Source: Stramenopiles sp. TOSAG23-6 (Eukaryota; Sar). From it: a stretch of DNA of 25,702 nt. This document shows, piece after piece, positions 1 through 9,422 of this stretch. Each line of letters begins with the position of its first letter. Positions within the stretch are counted from its first letter, which is position 1. Location of the stretch: the NCBI GenBank assembly GCA_900128565.1, contig LT635993.1:1-25702 (forward strand), given 5' to 3'. The notes below the pieces were generated by a model, which was not told where the DNA came from, did not search any database, and was given only the letters and a program-made list of their open reading frames with translations. Made by a program: the position numbers and the translations under genes.

Positions 1-53
1 TTGTACCTAACAAATTTTAGTTTTTTTTTTTGAAATATTTTTCCAAAATACAT
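1..53 (+). repeat. Partial introner-type intron (3' end only)
   Basis: The window opens inside the branch-like motif (TTGTACCTAACAAA) of the shared intron family. The element runs through a T-rich tract to a family-type end, CCAAAATACAT. The following exon starts at 54 in an open frame. The 5' half lies outside the window. Confidence 0.7.
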
Positions 54-392
54 GTCATTGTTGATGCATTGCATCGTGGGGACGTCCTCGCAGCATTATG
101 CCAAGAAACATTTGTACGTTGTCCATTGTACTTTGAATTTTTGATTATGAAAATTTCGTACGTACCTGACGAAGTTTTTTTTTACCGAAAAAAAAAATAT
201 TTTTTCACAATACATATTTGTTTTATTTTTTTGAATTTTGAATTTATTTTTTTTCCGTACCAAATTTTATACCTAACAAAAAAACAAAAAAACAAAATAT
301 TTTTTACAATACTTGGCGATCATAGCATTGTTCAACGGAAAGAATTATCGACTTTGGAAGTTTCAACACCACAAGGCCCTTCAAAAATATAG
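54..392 (+). CDS. 3' end of an unrecognised gene, convergent with the giant gene
   Basis: Two exons are visible. Exon 54-113 encodes a peptide starting VIVDALHRGDVLAALC and ending QETF. Exon 315-392 continues GDHSIVQRKELSTLEV and ends at a TAG at 390-392. A composite intron (114-314) built from two back-to-back family introns separates them, and a further family intron precedes the first exon (1-53). The intron length of 201 nt keeps the frame. About 45 residues are visible, too few for me to assign a family. The gene converges with the giant gene, whose stop is 160 bp away. The same exons appear in the right arm. The start codon and most of the gene lie beyond the window. Confidence 0.6.
   Translation, partial: VIVDALHRGDVLAALCQETFVRCPLYFEFLIMKISYVPDEVFFYRKKKYFFTIHICFIFLNFEFIFFPYQILYLTKKQKNKIFFTILGDHSIVQRKELSTLEVSTPQGPSKI
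114..215 (+). repeat. Introner-type intron, first of a tandem pair
   Basis: It begins GTACGTTG after exon end ACATTT. It carries TTTCGTACGTACCTGAC in the middle and ends TTTTTCACAATACAT. The next base (216) is already the first base of a second element, so no exon lies between them. Confidence 0.75.
216..314 (+). repeat. Introner-type intron, second of a tandem pair
   Basis: The start is degenerate (ATTTGTTTTATTTT aligns with GTACGTTTTC). It contains CCGTACCAAATTTTATACC followed by TAAC, and ends TTTTTTACAATACTT. Removing 114-314 as one unit joins the flanking exons in frame. Confidence 0.65.
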
Positions 393-466
393 TGTAAAGT
401 TTAATTTTTTGGTTTTGTTTAGGTACAAAAAATCGTAGGAAAAAAAAAAAAACGTGTAAAGTTTAA
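392..466 (-). repeat. Introner-like core between two 13-bp direct repeats
   Basis: The 13-mer GTGTAAAGTTTAA occurs at 392-404 and 454-466. Between them, on the minus strand, is a T-run, TCCTACGATTTTTTGTACC and TAAAC, which resembles the inner part of the intron family. It lies in the short gap between two convergent genes, in the probable 3' UTR of the giant gene. The usual GTACGT start and CACAATACAT end are not recognisable. Confidence 0.45.
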
Positions 467-551
467 ACGAAATAAATTTATTTTTTTGTCTGAAAATATT
501 TGCTAAAAGCACATCTTCGAATTTATCTTTTACATTTCTTTAATTTTGAAT

Positions 552-3500
552 CTATGACAAAGTAAATGAAGGATTCCCGAAACTACTTAGGCCCATCTTT
601 GAAGCCAATTTTCGACCTTCATCGGATCCAAATGTCGGACGATTTCGTGCTCCAAAGCGACGATTTTTTTTCCTTTGATTTATTTTAACCTGTTTCGGAA
701 ATGGTTTTTTACAAGTGTCATGTATTACAGGGCGTATTGCAGGTAAATAATATTTATCTGGTTGTTGTATATTCAATATTTTTCCTGTATATTTTGGTTT
801 TCTACTTTGGCGACGTCGTGATTTCGTGTGTATAAATGTATTGTCTTTAGGATCTGCATCTGATTTTAATTTTTTAAGTCTCAAACGAGTCAACATACCA
901 CGAGCTAATGACTGTATACATGAAGCAACTTTATTATGTAATGCAGTCTTCTCTCGCGACATTCTCATACATCTCAATTGACCAATTGGAGATAGTTCAG
1001 CCCAGTCTAATCCAAATTCCATTGAAAGTATTGTGTTTATTGTAGAAAATGATATTGGTTTCAGCTTTTCTTTTAATATAAAAGAAGGATGTGCTTTAGA
1101 TTGATGATTTCTTCTGAAAAAACTAGCATTGTCAACATCTTTAATATTGAAAGCTTTATCGGTATTAAGATTATCAATACATTGGTCATTTTGTTGAAGT
1201 TTTTGTCTTGATTTTTGCAATAACATCATTTCCCTCGCTTTTTCTGCCCCAAATTTCAAAAGTTTCATACGGGCTTCATCTTTCAATAATAATGGTCCAG
1301 GTTTCATATACGTTTTTTCATTTGTAGTTTTGTTAATGTAGTAATACCGCATCTTCTTGTGATTATAAATTTCGCGCCATTTTGATGTATTCTGGAAACT
1401 ACTAATCTCTGCTTTGATATACACCAAAACTTGTTCTGCATATTTGAATGCACGTCGTGCCGCTCGAGCTGCAATTCGAGCGGCTCTTGCAGCATTTTGC
1501 AGTTCTTGTCTACGCACTTTCTTTACGCGGATTGCTTCTGAAATTGCTAAAGAACTTTTTGTAGATGCAAATGAAGCTGCATCACATGAAATAATTACAG
1601 CTCTTTGTATTGCTACAGTAATAGCTTCTTGGCGTATACGTAATTCCTCTTGCACTTTATCATTAGCATTAGCTGCAATATTCGAAAAGTGACGAGCAAT
1701 TGTTGAACCAACATATGCCATTGCTACTGCTGAAGATAAGGCGCTACTCAATGCACTTTGGTAGCATACCGTGGCAGCATCTGCCATAGATTTGCCACAC
1801 TGTCGTTCTTCAATTTTTAAAGCTACAACATGTCTACGATATGCATCTTGGTTACTTTTGATACAATCTAAAACAAAATGATCAGCTCGGTGTCTTTCCC
1901 GTCGTGCTATTAATAAAGCACTAGCAGATACGTATGCGGCTTTCGCTAATATTGGTCGAAGTCGATGCTTTGCACTTACAATACTCTGTATCGCGTTTTT
2001 TGATAATTTAAATGAATATACAGCTGCTCCTGCTGCAACATACGCCGCTATCGCTACTTCTTTACTACACTCTATCTGAATCTTTCGTTTCCGTGCTAAT
2101 ATTACACTGGATTTGCATAAATTAAACATAAACATAGCTTCAACTGTGGCAGATGAAGCTACAGTCGCAGCAACCTTAGCACGAGCTTTTGCCATAGCTT
2201 TTTCTCTCCATTCTTGTTGCTGTTTTACCCGCTTGATTCGACTTGCTTCCTTGGCTTTCTCTCGAGCATCTTTTTCTGCTTGTTGTGCTTTCGCGTTACG
2301 TGCATCAATCGCATTGTCATATTCTGCTTTTCTTTTATGGCGATCGATTCGTCTTTTTTCAGATATGCTTCGACTAGTTTTACATCTATCATTACTACTA
2401 GAGTCCCACGCAACACGGGCAGCTAATGCTTCAGAATGATGGAGTACACTATTTTTCAGTTGTTCTTTCACTTTTTCATGTTCCTTTACCGCGTTTTCTA
2501 ATAATGCAGTTTGAGTTTCTTCAGAATCATGTCTTACAATAGCAGCAGAAGAAAATTCATTTGCCCATTTTACATTAATTTTTCTGAATTCTTCTTCAGC
2601 TTGTTTTGCAGCAGAAATAGCTTGGATTTCTTCATGGGCAGCAGTCTCAATTAATGTCATTGCTAACATTATCTCAGCTTTAATGTAACATTGTAGTGCT
2701 GCTTCACTGGCAGTTGCTGCGATATACCAAGCAATACTTGATGTTTTATCTCCTATAGTATTTTCCACAGCCAATTGTGATGCTTTTACAACTTTATTAT
2801 AATCATCTTTTGCGTTCTGATACATTTCATGTTTTAGCCTTGAATTTGTTTCAACATTCTCTAGAGTTTTTATAGCAGCAACTTTTGCTGCATTCTTTAT
2901 ATTACACTGCCATTCAAGTTGCTGTCGTAAATGAGATAGTTTACTCTTTTGAATACTTGCTCTCAATTTAGCTTTCCTTGCCGATGCTTCCAACGCCTTT
3001 TTTTGTGCACATACCTGTAGATAGGAATGTATTTCTTCTTCCTCAAGTTTTTTTACATTGTACATTGCATTTGCAGCGTCATAATCCAGCGAGGAAATAG
3101 CTAATGCTTCTTTTGCATTTCTCAATTCTTCTTCCTTTAAAGTAGTTTTTTGCTTTGCAAAGTTTACCTCCTCATTTAAATTTTGAGTTGTTTCAAATTC
3201 TAGAGCAGTCAATTTTTTTAAATTTTCCGATATTTTGTCAAAAACAGCTGCAGCTTCAGGCTTATTAGAATCCAATGTACTTTGAAGATATCCGTGTGCA
3301 GCAGTGGCTTCTGCTTCGACTTCTAGACGCCTTTGTCGCTTCATTGCTAATATTTCATCTCGGGAACATTCTGTTTGAATTTCAAAAGCTACTGCAGAAG
3401 CCTCCTCTTCTTTAATACGTTGAAGTGTAGCTGATAAACTCTCACGTATTTTCGCTGCATTTTCTACATTAGCTTTGGCATTCGTGCGCTCTAATTTTGC

Positions 3501-6500
3501 AGTTTCTATTCGTTTTTTAAGAGCAGCAGCTTCTTCTTCTGCTACTCTTTTGGCAGCAGCTGCCTCTTCTGCTTTCTTGCATGCAATACGCTTTGCCTCC
3601 CACGCCGCTTTTGCATGTTTAGCTTCTTCCTTTGCTTTACGAAGTTCTTCTTCGGCAGCTTCTATCTCGATAATTTCTTTCTCGGTTGCTTCGTTTTCAA
3701 CATTATCTATCTCTGTAGTTTTCTTTTTCATTTCATTTACATCATCTATATGTTCATCATGTAATCTCATAGTTCCAATGTCAGTTTTGTTTTGTCTGTC
3801 TTCACCAATTGTTCTTCCTTCTGTATGATCTAAAATTTGCGATTGTTTTCTTAATCGCTTCAACTTTTCAGCTGCTATATTACAGGTTTTATTCAATGAA
3901 AATGCTGTGAATGCTAAATGATCTCTTTCATTTTCTAACTCAACTTGTTGCATAATTGTATTACGACTCGATTGTATAGCTTCTTCTTCCTTAAATGCTT
4001 GCTGTTTTGCATTCGTCACATTCGTGAGTTTTTGATTCGCATCATTTTGTGCTGCTTCCCAATCTTTTTGAACTTTTGTACATTTTAAAGCAACCTTTTT
4101 TGATTCATTCTCTGTTTGTTGAAGATCCTTTTTGGCAGATAATACATCAGCACTATTACTTGTGCACATAGATTTAATTCGCTGTCGCTCTGTCTCAATC
4201 GCTATTAACTCTTCTTCAATGCGAGACTGTAACTTTTCTGTTTCTCTAGCACCAACAACATGAAAGCTTTCAATTTTCAAAGTTTCTACGTTTGCTTCAC
4301 GTTTGGATAATTTTATTGTTGTCAAACGAACTTTTTCCTCAACTTTTACTATTGCATTCGACAGAATATTTTGAGCATCACACACGTTGTTTTCACATAT
4401 ACTCAATTCAGATTGTAGGGATTCGACTTCGTGACGAAGACTTTCTTCTTTCTGAGCTGCAAGTTCGCAATCTTCTTTTACCCTTGATATCCATGCAGAT
4501 GATACTGATTTTGCTTTCATTGCATTCTTGAGCAATATTTTCAAAGCACCGTTTTTTTTCACCGGACGCTCGCTTTCGACAGTATACGCCTGTGCTTTCA
4601 TTATTGCGTGATTTATTGATGTTTCAGTTTCATCTAAAACTAGCTTTATTGCAATAGATGCTGTGATTGCGACATTGGCAGACTCTTGGATATATTGAGC
4701 TAAACATATTTTCTTCTTTTCGATTTCTATAAAATTCTCTATCTCTACAATATCTCTCTCAAGTGTAGATGCAAATTCTGTGACACAGTTTGCAATGGAT
4801 TTAGCTATGATAATTGCATTTTTCATAACCAACTTGTCTTCCGTTTCATCTTTAGGAGTAACATTACCTGATTTGTATGTTCTGGTTTTCAACTTGCAAC
4901 GGTGACCTAATAATTTTCTAAACATTTGAAGAATAAAGTAATTTTCATCAATTTTGATTAAATCAACGCGACTACCTAAATTTTTCAGCAGTGATAGCAC
5001 ATGCTCATGTTCATCAATCCCATTGATTTCACTACTTTCACCAATCGCACGAGAACTATTAATCTCATCAATCGAAATAATTTTTGCCACAACATTTTCT
5101 TCTCCTATTGATTCAGTGGCATCTATTTTACTATTGTCTACATCACTGATCTTTGTCTCTATTGAATCAACGATACTATTGTCTACATCACTGATCTTTG
5201 TCTCTATTGAATCAACGACACTATTGTCTACATCACTGATCTTTGTCTTTATTGAATCAACGAAATCTAGCTCTGTTTCATTGATAGTTTCAGTATCAGT
5301 ATCATTTTTTACATTTTCTACTTTCGGCACAACATTTTTCAAAATATTTCCATGCAAGCCCACCAACTTCATTTTGTTCAGCGCAGATTTTATTGCTGTT
5401 GGCGGGTTTCTTTGTTTTTGAAACCACTCTTCAACATATTTATACGTTATTTTCGCTGCCTCTACGATACTAACTTTTCCATCTGCATTTGAATCTGCAG
5501 AAGAAAGCAACGCGTCAAGTTGTTCATCATTCATCGGAATGATTTTACCATCTATTTTAAAAGCGTCTTTTACCTGCATATCAAATATAACTTGCTGAAA
5601 TTCACTACTTGATATAAAACCATTATTATCAGCATCATACGAAGTAAATAAAGATTGTATATGTTTTTGTCGTTCTATTGAATTTAATTTACCATCAATT
5701 TTTTTGAGTAATTCCACTGGCACATCTGGTTTGTTCCATTGACACTGGCCAGTAACAATGCACCAATAATAAGTATGACCATCAGCATCAATGTGCTCTT
5801 CCCATTCGTGTTTTTGGGGTTGCTTTATTAAAGGCGCGGAGGTACCACTTGGTTTTGTAAAACCCATTATTTTGAGTTTTTTCATTGCCGATTGCATCGC
5901 TTTTGGTGGTTCTCGATTATTGCTTGCAAGCCAATGTTCTACTTTTGTCTTTGTTAAAAGTGTTGCTTCATCTATACTAACCTTTCCATCACCATTACCC
6001 ATTTTATCTGCCATTAACAATAACTGTTCTAGCTCATTGTCAGGTATTGAAAGAGCAAATGCAATTTGCATATCTTGTAGTGCAGCGCGAAACTCTCCAG
6101 GGGATATAAAGGAACTATTATCTTTATCATACTTTTGAAATAATGTTTTGAGTAGAATTTGTCTTTCTTCCTCAGTTTCTTCATGTTTTCGAAGCATCAA
6201 ATGTTTTGGTATCCCAGCAGGATACTCCCATTGACTTGTATTTGTGTCTGTATTGAAGAAGAAAAGTGTTCCATCTTCAGCTTTATGCTCTTCCCACTTT
6301 CCTAGTAAACTTCCCCCAGCTTTAGCAAAATCAAATTCGCTCAATCCCCAAACATTCATCTTACTTATTGAAGATTTTATCACATCCTTTACAGAATATT
6401 GCCTAGATTTGAGCCAAACTTTGATTACATTATGTGTCAGCTGTGTTGCTTCCACCAGATCGACCTTACCATCATTATTAGTGTCTGAAAATGACATCAA

Positions 6501-9422
6501 TTCTTCCAATTCATCATTAGAAAGTCTCAGTGCAAAAGAAATTTGCATATCCCGCAACGCCTCGCGAAATTCACCGGGCGATATGAAACCATTACTATCA
6601 GTATCATACCCCCGAAAAAGTGAAGTCAAATGTTTCTGCATCACTTCAAAACTTTCCCTTTCTTCGATAGAAACAATAAGATGATCTTCTACACTAGGCT
6701 TTTCCCATACACACACTCCAGTTGCAATTTCCCAATAATAAGGATAACCATCCTCACTCATATGTTCTTCCCATGTGTGAGGAATACGAGCAAGCGCTGC
6801 GGCTTCTGGGTCAACATTTGTTCCAAGTTTTATATTTGTTATTATATCTATTTCTAGATTTGATTCTTTTTCAAATGATTGTATTGTTTCTTGGGTCACT
6901 TTATTGGATACTTCACTTGTTGATTTATCACTAATATTCAAACCACCTGCTAATTTCATTAACTTTAGTTTTTTCATTGCCGATTGCATCGCTTTTGGTG
7001 GTTCTCGCTTATTGCTTGCAAGCCAATGTTCTACTTTTGTCTTTGTTAAAAGTGTAGCTTCATCTATACTAACCTTTCCATCACCATTACCCATTTTATC
7101 TGCCATTAACAATAACTGTTCTAGCTCATTGTCAGGTATTGAAAGAGCAAATGCAATTTGCATATCTTGTAGTGCAGCGCGAAACTCTCCAGGGGATATA
7201 AAGGAACTATTATCTTTATCATACTTTTGAAATAATGTTTTGAGTAGAATTTGTCTTTCTTCCTCAGTTTCTTCATGTTTTCGAAGCATCAAATGTTTTG
7301 GTATCCCAGCAGGATACTCCCATTGACTTGTATTTGTGTCTGTATTGAAGAAGAAAAGTGTTCCATCTTCAGCTTTATGCTCTTCCCATTCCCCGAGTTT
7401 TGTTGTGTCTCCAACACTGACAACACGAATTCTATTCATTATTTTTCGTATCTTTGAAACTCTTTGCGATTTCACTTTTATTTTTTCCTGTGCATCATGC
7501 GCTATAAGCCACTCTTCAATAGTTTTAAGCGACAGATTGAGAATCTCTGAGATACTCACTTTACCATCACCATTTTTATCAGCAGTACTAAGAAGAGATT
7601 GTATTTGTTCATCAGATAATGACACAGAAAGTTTTGCTATATCTATTTTGTGTAAGTCTTTCAAACAATTCTTAAACTCTTGAATTGATATTTCTCCACT
7701 ATGATCTTCATCGTAAACACGAAATAAACCTTCTAAACGATGTTGTCGTTGTAAAATCCCGGCATTTCCTTCCTTTGCAATTTTTTCTGGTAACACATCC
7801 GCTGGAGGGTGCCAAAGAGAGTTTTCTGTCAAAATATTATAGTAGAATACACCGCCTTTGCCATCTTCACATGTATTATGAAAACAAAATTTAAAAATTC
7901 GAAATTCGTTAGGTATAGAATCTTTGGATTTGGTATGAAAAAAAATAAATTTGAAATTATAAATTAGGGTTTTAAATGAAAACGTACATTCTTCCCAAGA
8001 AACAGGAATTTGTGCAAATATATTTGGGGCAGATTTTGAACTATTAAAAGCTGATTTATGTGCGCGTATAGCAACAACAGATGCATCATATGCAAAGTAT
8101 GCAGCATCTGAAGCAGATTTCGCTGCTTTTACTTTTTCCCTATCAAAAGCCCCTAGTTGATGAAGTTCTGCCTCTGCACGGCCTACACTTAATTTAGCAT
8201 TTTCACATTCTTCCTGTAAAGCATTCAATTTTATTTTTTGTGAATTCAGTTTTAATTTTATTCTATTCAATTTCAATAATTGTTTTTGAACATTTTCCTC
8301 CGCTTTTACAATATTTGTTTCGAGTATTTTAATATTTTTCCTTGCACTGGTAATGGCAACTTTATTAGATTTAAAAGTTTGACCCCGACTGATAAGAGTC
8401 TGGAGGCGCTCAATTTCAGCATTATTTGCATCAAAATCGTCCTTTGCGTTTCGTTTTATATTTTCAGCATTTTCATATTTTATAGTTTCTGTTGTGACCT
8501 CATTTTTGATGTTATCGAATATTTTTTGTGCTTTTAAAACGCGTTTTTGTAATTGCTCATATTTAGATTTATTCTGTGATATTGTTTTCATTGCAACTTT
8601 TTCGGACTCTCCACACAATTCAAGATAGGCTTGTAATTCTCCAGCTGCATGAATTATGAAAAAATATTTCAAAAAAAATATTTTTTCGTTAGGTACAAAA
8701 TTTCGTACGTAAAAAAAAGATAAAAAATTGAAATGAAAACGTACATCTATTGATTCAAAGAGAACTCTGTCGTGTTCGACTTTGAGTTCATTGTACAGTT
8801 TTGTCATTCCTTCCAGTTTTTGTTTAGATTTTGATAACTTTGCTTCTCTTTTTGATATTTGGTTTTGAACTATTTCTATTTTTTTATCACATTTTTTGAG
8901 CTTCTTTTTCTTTGCGTTTTCAGTCTTCAATTCCGTTTTTTCTGTGTTGAGTTGTTCCAGAGCAGCGATTGATTCATTGTACACACCAAGGATAAGAGAA
9001 TGTTCTTGTTGACTTTCTTCCATATTTTGCTTTGCTGTCAATAACTTTTGAGCTGCCTTGGCATGAAGCGAGGCTATTTTTTTATGAGCTTTCGCGGCAA
9101 TTCGACTAGCTTTAGCAGCTGCTTTCTGGTCAACCTTTTCGTCTCTTAAATACTGAAGAAAATCGCTCTTTCGCCTGTTAAATCTTTTCATCTGTATTTC
9201 TTCTGGCGACAATCTACTATTTTCTGAGAGTTTCACTTGTACTTTCATTTTCCTGAATAATTTACCGAGGCGCTTGGCAGGTGCCTCGACTATACTTGAA
9301 CCATCTGCTTTTAAAATAAGCCACGGTTTAACGCCTTGAGGCGCTTCCCACTGAGAAGAATTTGTTTCCGAGTCAAAATAAAATACACCTCCTTCGCCAT
9401 CATCATGAATTTCCCACACCAT
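552..9422 (-). CDS. Giant WW / EF-hand / coiled-coil protein
   Basis: The spliced product is 2885 residues, from exons 9422-8745, 8648-7988 and 7870-552. It opens with a WW domain (WEIHDDGEGGVFYF...SQWEAP), then a Lys/Glu-rich coiled coil. Five WW domains follow (near 8010-7800, 7390-7295, 6780-6690, 6300-6200 and 5810-5715), each trailed by a pair of EF-hands such as DEDHSGEISIQE and DKNGDGKVSISE. Next come a 45-bp tandem repeat, a very long Ala/Glu/Lys-rich coiled coil, a degenerate seventh WW near 1395-1285 (YMKP in place of WxxP), an IQ-like motif (CIQSLARGMLTRLRLKK) and a basic tail. WW domains bind proline motifs, EF-hands bind calcium and IQ motifs bind calmodulin. A calcium-responsive cytoskeletal scaffold is my inference. 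I recognise no named orthologue. The start is the only ATG immediately ahead of the WW domain. The part below 4179 is duplicated in the right arm. Confidence 0.85.
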   Translation of the reverse strand: MVWEIHDDGEGGVFYFDSETNSSQWEAPQGVKPWLILKADGSSIVEAPAKRLGKLFRKMKVQVKLSENSRLSPEEIQMKRFNRRKSDFLQYLRDEKVDQKAAAKASRIAAKAHKKIASLHAKAAQKLLTAKQNMEESQQEHSLILGVYNESIAALEQLNTEKTELKTENAKKKKLKKCDKKIEIVQNQISKREAKLSKSKQKLEGMTKLYNELKVEHDRVLFESIDVRFHFNFLSFFYVRNFVPNEKIFFLKYFFIIHAAGELQAYLELCGESEKVAMKTISQNKSKYEQLQKRVLKAQKIFDNIKNEVTTETIKYENAENIKRNAKDDFDANNAEIERLQTLISRGQTFKSNKVAITSARKNIKILETNIVKAEENVQKQLLKLNRIKLKLNSQKIKLNALQEECENAKLSVGRAEAELHQLGAFDREKVKAAKSASDAAYFAYDASVVAIRAHKSAFNSSKSAPNIFAQIPVSWEECTFSFKTLIYNFKFIFFHTKSKDSIPNEFRIFKFCFHNTCEDGKGGVFYYNILTENSLWHPPADVLPEKIAKEGNAGILQRQHRLEGLFRVYDEDHSGEISIQEFKNCLKDLHKIDIAKLSVSLSDEQIQSLLSTADKNGDGKVSISEILNLSLKTIEEWLIAHDAQEKIKVKSQRVSKIRKIMNRIRVVSVGDTTKLGEWEEHKAEDGTLFFFNTDTNTSQWEYPAGIPKHLMLRKHEETEEERQILLKTLFQKYDKDNSSFISPGEFRAALQDMQIAFALSIPDNELEQLLLMADKMGNGDGKVSIDEATLLTKTKVEHWLASNKREPPKAMQSAMKKLKLMKLAGGLNISDKSTSEVSNKVTQETIQSFEKESNLEIDIITNIKLGTNVDPEAAALARIPHTWEEHMSEDGYPYYWEIATGVCVWEKPSVEDHLIVSIEERESFEVMQKHLTSLFRGYDTDSNGFISPGEFREALRDMQISFALRLSNDELEELMSFSDTNNDGKVDLVEATQLTHNVIKVWLKSRQYSVKDVIKSSISKMNVWGLSEFDFAKAGGSLLGKWEEHKAEDGTLFFFNTDTNTSQWEYPAGIPKHLMLRKHEETEEERQILLKTLFQKYDKDNSSFISPGEFRAALQDMQIAFALSIPDNELEQLLLMADKMGNGDGKVSIDEATLLTKTKVEHWLASNNREPPKAMQSAMKKLKIMGFTKPSGTSAPLIKQPQKHEWEEHIDADGHTYYWCIVTGQCQWNKPDVPVELLKKIDGKLNSIERQKHIQSLFTSYDADNNGFISSSEFQQVIFDMQVKDAFKIDGKIIPMNDEQLDALLSSADSNADGKVSIVEAAKITYKYVEEWFQKQRNPPTAIKSALNKMKLVGLHGNILKNVVPKVENVKNDTDTETINETELDFVDSIKTKISDVDNSVVDSIETKISDVDNSIVDSIETKISDVDNSKIDATESIGEENVVAKIISIDEINSSRAIGESSEINGIDEHEHVLSLLKNLGSRVDLIKIDENYFILQMFRKLLGHRCKLKTRTYKSGNVTPKDETEDKLVMKNAIIIAKSIANCVTEFASTLERDIVEIENFIEIEKKKICLAQYIQESANVAITASIAIKLVLDETETSINHAIMKAQAYTVESERPVKKNGALKILLKNAMKAKSVSSAWISRVKEDCELAAQKEESLRHEVESLQSELSICENNVCDAQNILSNAIVKVEEKVRLTTIKLSKREANVETLKIESFHVVGARETEKLQSRIEEELIAIETERQRIKSMCTSNSADVLSAKKDLQQTENESKKVALKCTKVQKDWEAAQNDANQKLTNVTNAKQQAFKEEEAIQSSRNTIMQQVELENERDHLAFTAFSLNKTCNIAAEKLKRLRKQSQILDHTEGRTIGEDRQNKTDIGTMRLHDEHIDDVNEMKKKTTEIDNVENEATEKEIIEIEAAEEELRKAKEEAKHAKAAWEAKRIACKKAEEAAAAKRVAEEEAAALKKRIETAKLERTNAKANVENAAKIRESLSATLQRIKEEEASAVAFEIQTECSRDEILAMKRQRRLEVEAEATAAHGYLQSTLDSNKPEAAAVFDKISENLKKLTALEFETTQNLNEEVNFAKQKTTLKEEELRNAKEALAISSLDYDAANAMYNVKKLEEEEIHSYLQVCAQKKALEASARKAKLRASIQKSKLSHLRQQLEWQCNIKNAAKVAAIKTLENVETNSRLKHEMYQNAKDDYNKVVKASQLAVENTIGDKTSSIAWYIAATASEAALQCYIKAEIMLAMTLIETAAHEEIQAISAAKQAEEEFRKINVKWANEFSSAAIVRHDSEETQTALLENAVKEHEKVKEQLKNSVLHHSEALAARVAWDSSSNDRCKTSRSISEKRRIDRHKRKAEYDNAIDARNAKAQQAEKDAREKAKEASRIKRVKQQQEWREKAMAKARAKVAATVASSATVEAMFMFNLCKSSVILARKRKIQIECSKEVAIAAYVAAGAAVYSFKLSKNAIQSIVSAKHRLRPILAKAAYVSASALLIARRERHRADHFVLDCIKSNQDAYRRHVVALKIEERQCGKSMADAATVCYQSALSSALSSAVAMAYVGSTIARHFSNIAANANDKVQEELRIRQEAITVAIQRAVIISCDAASFASTKSSLAISEAIRVKKVRRQELQNAARAARIAARAARRAFKYAEQVLVYIKAEISSFQNTSKWREIYNHKKMRYYYINKTTNEKTYMKPGPLLLKDEARMKLLKFGAEKAREMMLLQKSRQKLQQNDQCIDNLNTDKAFNIKDVDNASFFRRNHQSKAHPSFILKEKLKPISFSTINTILSMEFGLDWAELSPIGQLRCMRMSREKTALHNKVASCIQSLARGMLTRLRLKKLKSDADPKDNTFIHTKSRRRQSRKPKYTGKILNIQQPDKYYLPAIRPVIHDTCKKPFPKQVKINQRKKNRRFGARNRPTFGSDEGRKLASKMGLSSFGNPSFTLS
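5131..5265 (-). repeat. Three tandem 45-bp units in the giant gene
   Basis: CTATTGTCTACATCACTGAT begins at 5131, 5176 and 5221. Each unit encodes 15 residues of the type VDSIETKISDVDNSI. Only a few bases differ between copies. The repeat is a linker between the last EF-hand pair and the long coiled coil. Confidence 0.9.
5875..6296 (-). repeat. WW/EF-hand module, copy 1 of a near-identical internal duplication
   Basis: This 422-bp stretch matches 6967-7388 with only two differences seen (near 5929 and 5969). It encodes one WW domain and its EF-hand pair. The copies are 1092 bp (364 codons) apart, the length of a WW-EF-EF-WW-EF-EF block. Confidence 0.9.
6967..7388 (-). repeat. WW/EF-hand module, copy 2 of a near-identical internal duplication
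   Basis: This is the partner of 5875-6296. The second WW/EF unit of each block (6780-6440 and 5810-5450) has diverged strongly. That suggests local gene conversion of this module after an older block duplication. Confidence 0.9.
7871..7987 (-). repeat. Introner-type intron 2 of the giant gene, splitting a WW domain
   Basis: It starts GTACGTTTTCATTT, has TATACCTAACGAATTTCG inside and ends TTTTCATAATACAT. It is 117 nt, in frame and without a stop. Removing it restores a WW domain: SWEEC joins EDGKGGVFYYN. This fixes an AT-ended 3' border. Confidence 0.85.
8649..8744 (-). repeat. Introner-type intron 1 of the giant gene
   Basis: The exon ends ATAGAT, the intron starts GTACGTTTTCATTTC, has ACGTACGAAATTTTGTACC followed by TAACG inside, and ends TTTTTCATAATTCAT. 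The downstream exon is GCAGCTGGAGAA. It is 96 nt, a multiple of three with no stop, so it reads through as ORF. Its composition and family motifs mark it as an intron. Confidence 0.8.

Larger units (their letters stand above)
1..4179. repeat. Left arm of a 4179-bp inverted repeat
   Basis: Base i of this arm is complementary to base 25703-i of the right arm. The match begins at the first base of the window and stops between 4179 and 4180, where the partner (21523/21524) changes to unrelated sequence. All compared stretches match, including a 13-base A/T run and the introns, and no net length difference is seen. The arm holds the 3' part of the giant gene and the 3' exons of a convergent gene. 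It may be a very recent duplication or a repeat placed at both ends of one contig by assembly. Confidence 0.95.

Noticed and set aside
315-392. Alternative frame of this exon reading LFNGKNYRLWKF, reminiscent of a retrotransposon gag
   Set aside because: It needs a 5-nt micro-exon between the tandem introns and then runs on without a sensible end. The in-frame join with a TAG stop is simpler.
4954-5421. Open frames on the + strand inside the giant gene (also 3475-3828, 6244-6684, 5791-6138 and others)
   Set aside because: They are antisense shadows of repeated Glu/Lys/Asp-rich coding sequence. Their translations are Ser/Leu/Phe-rich, and they recur wherever the sense repeat recurs.
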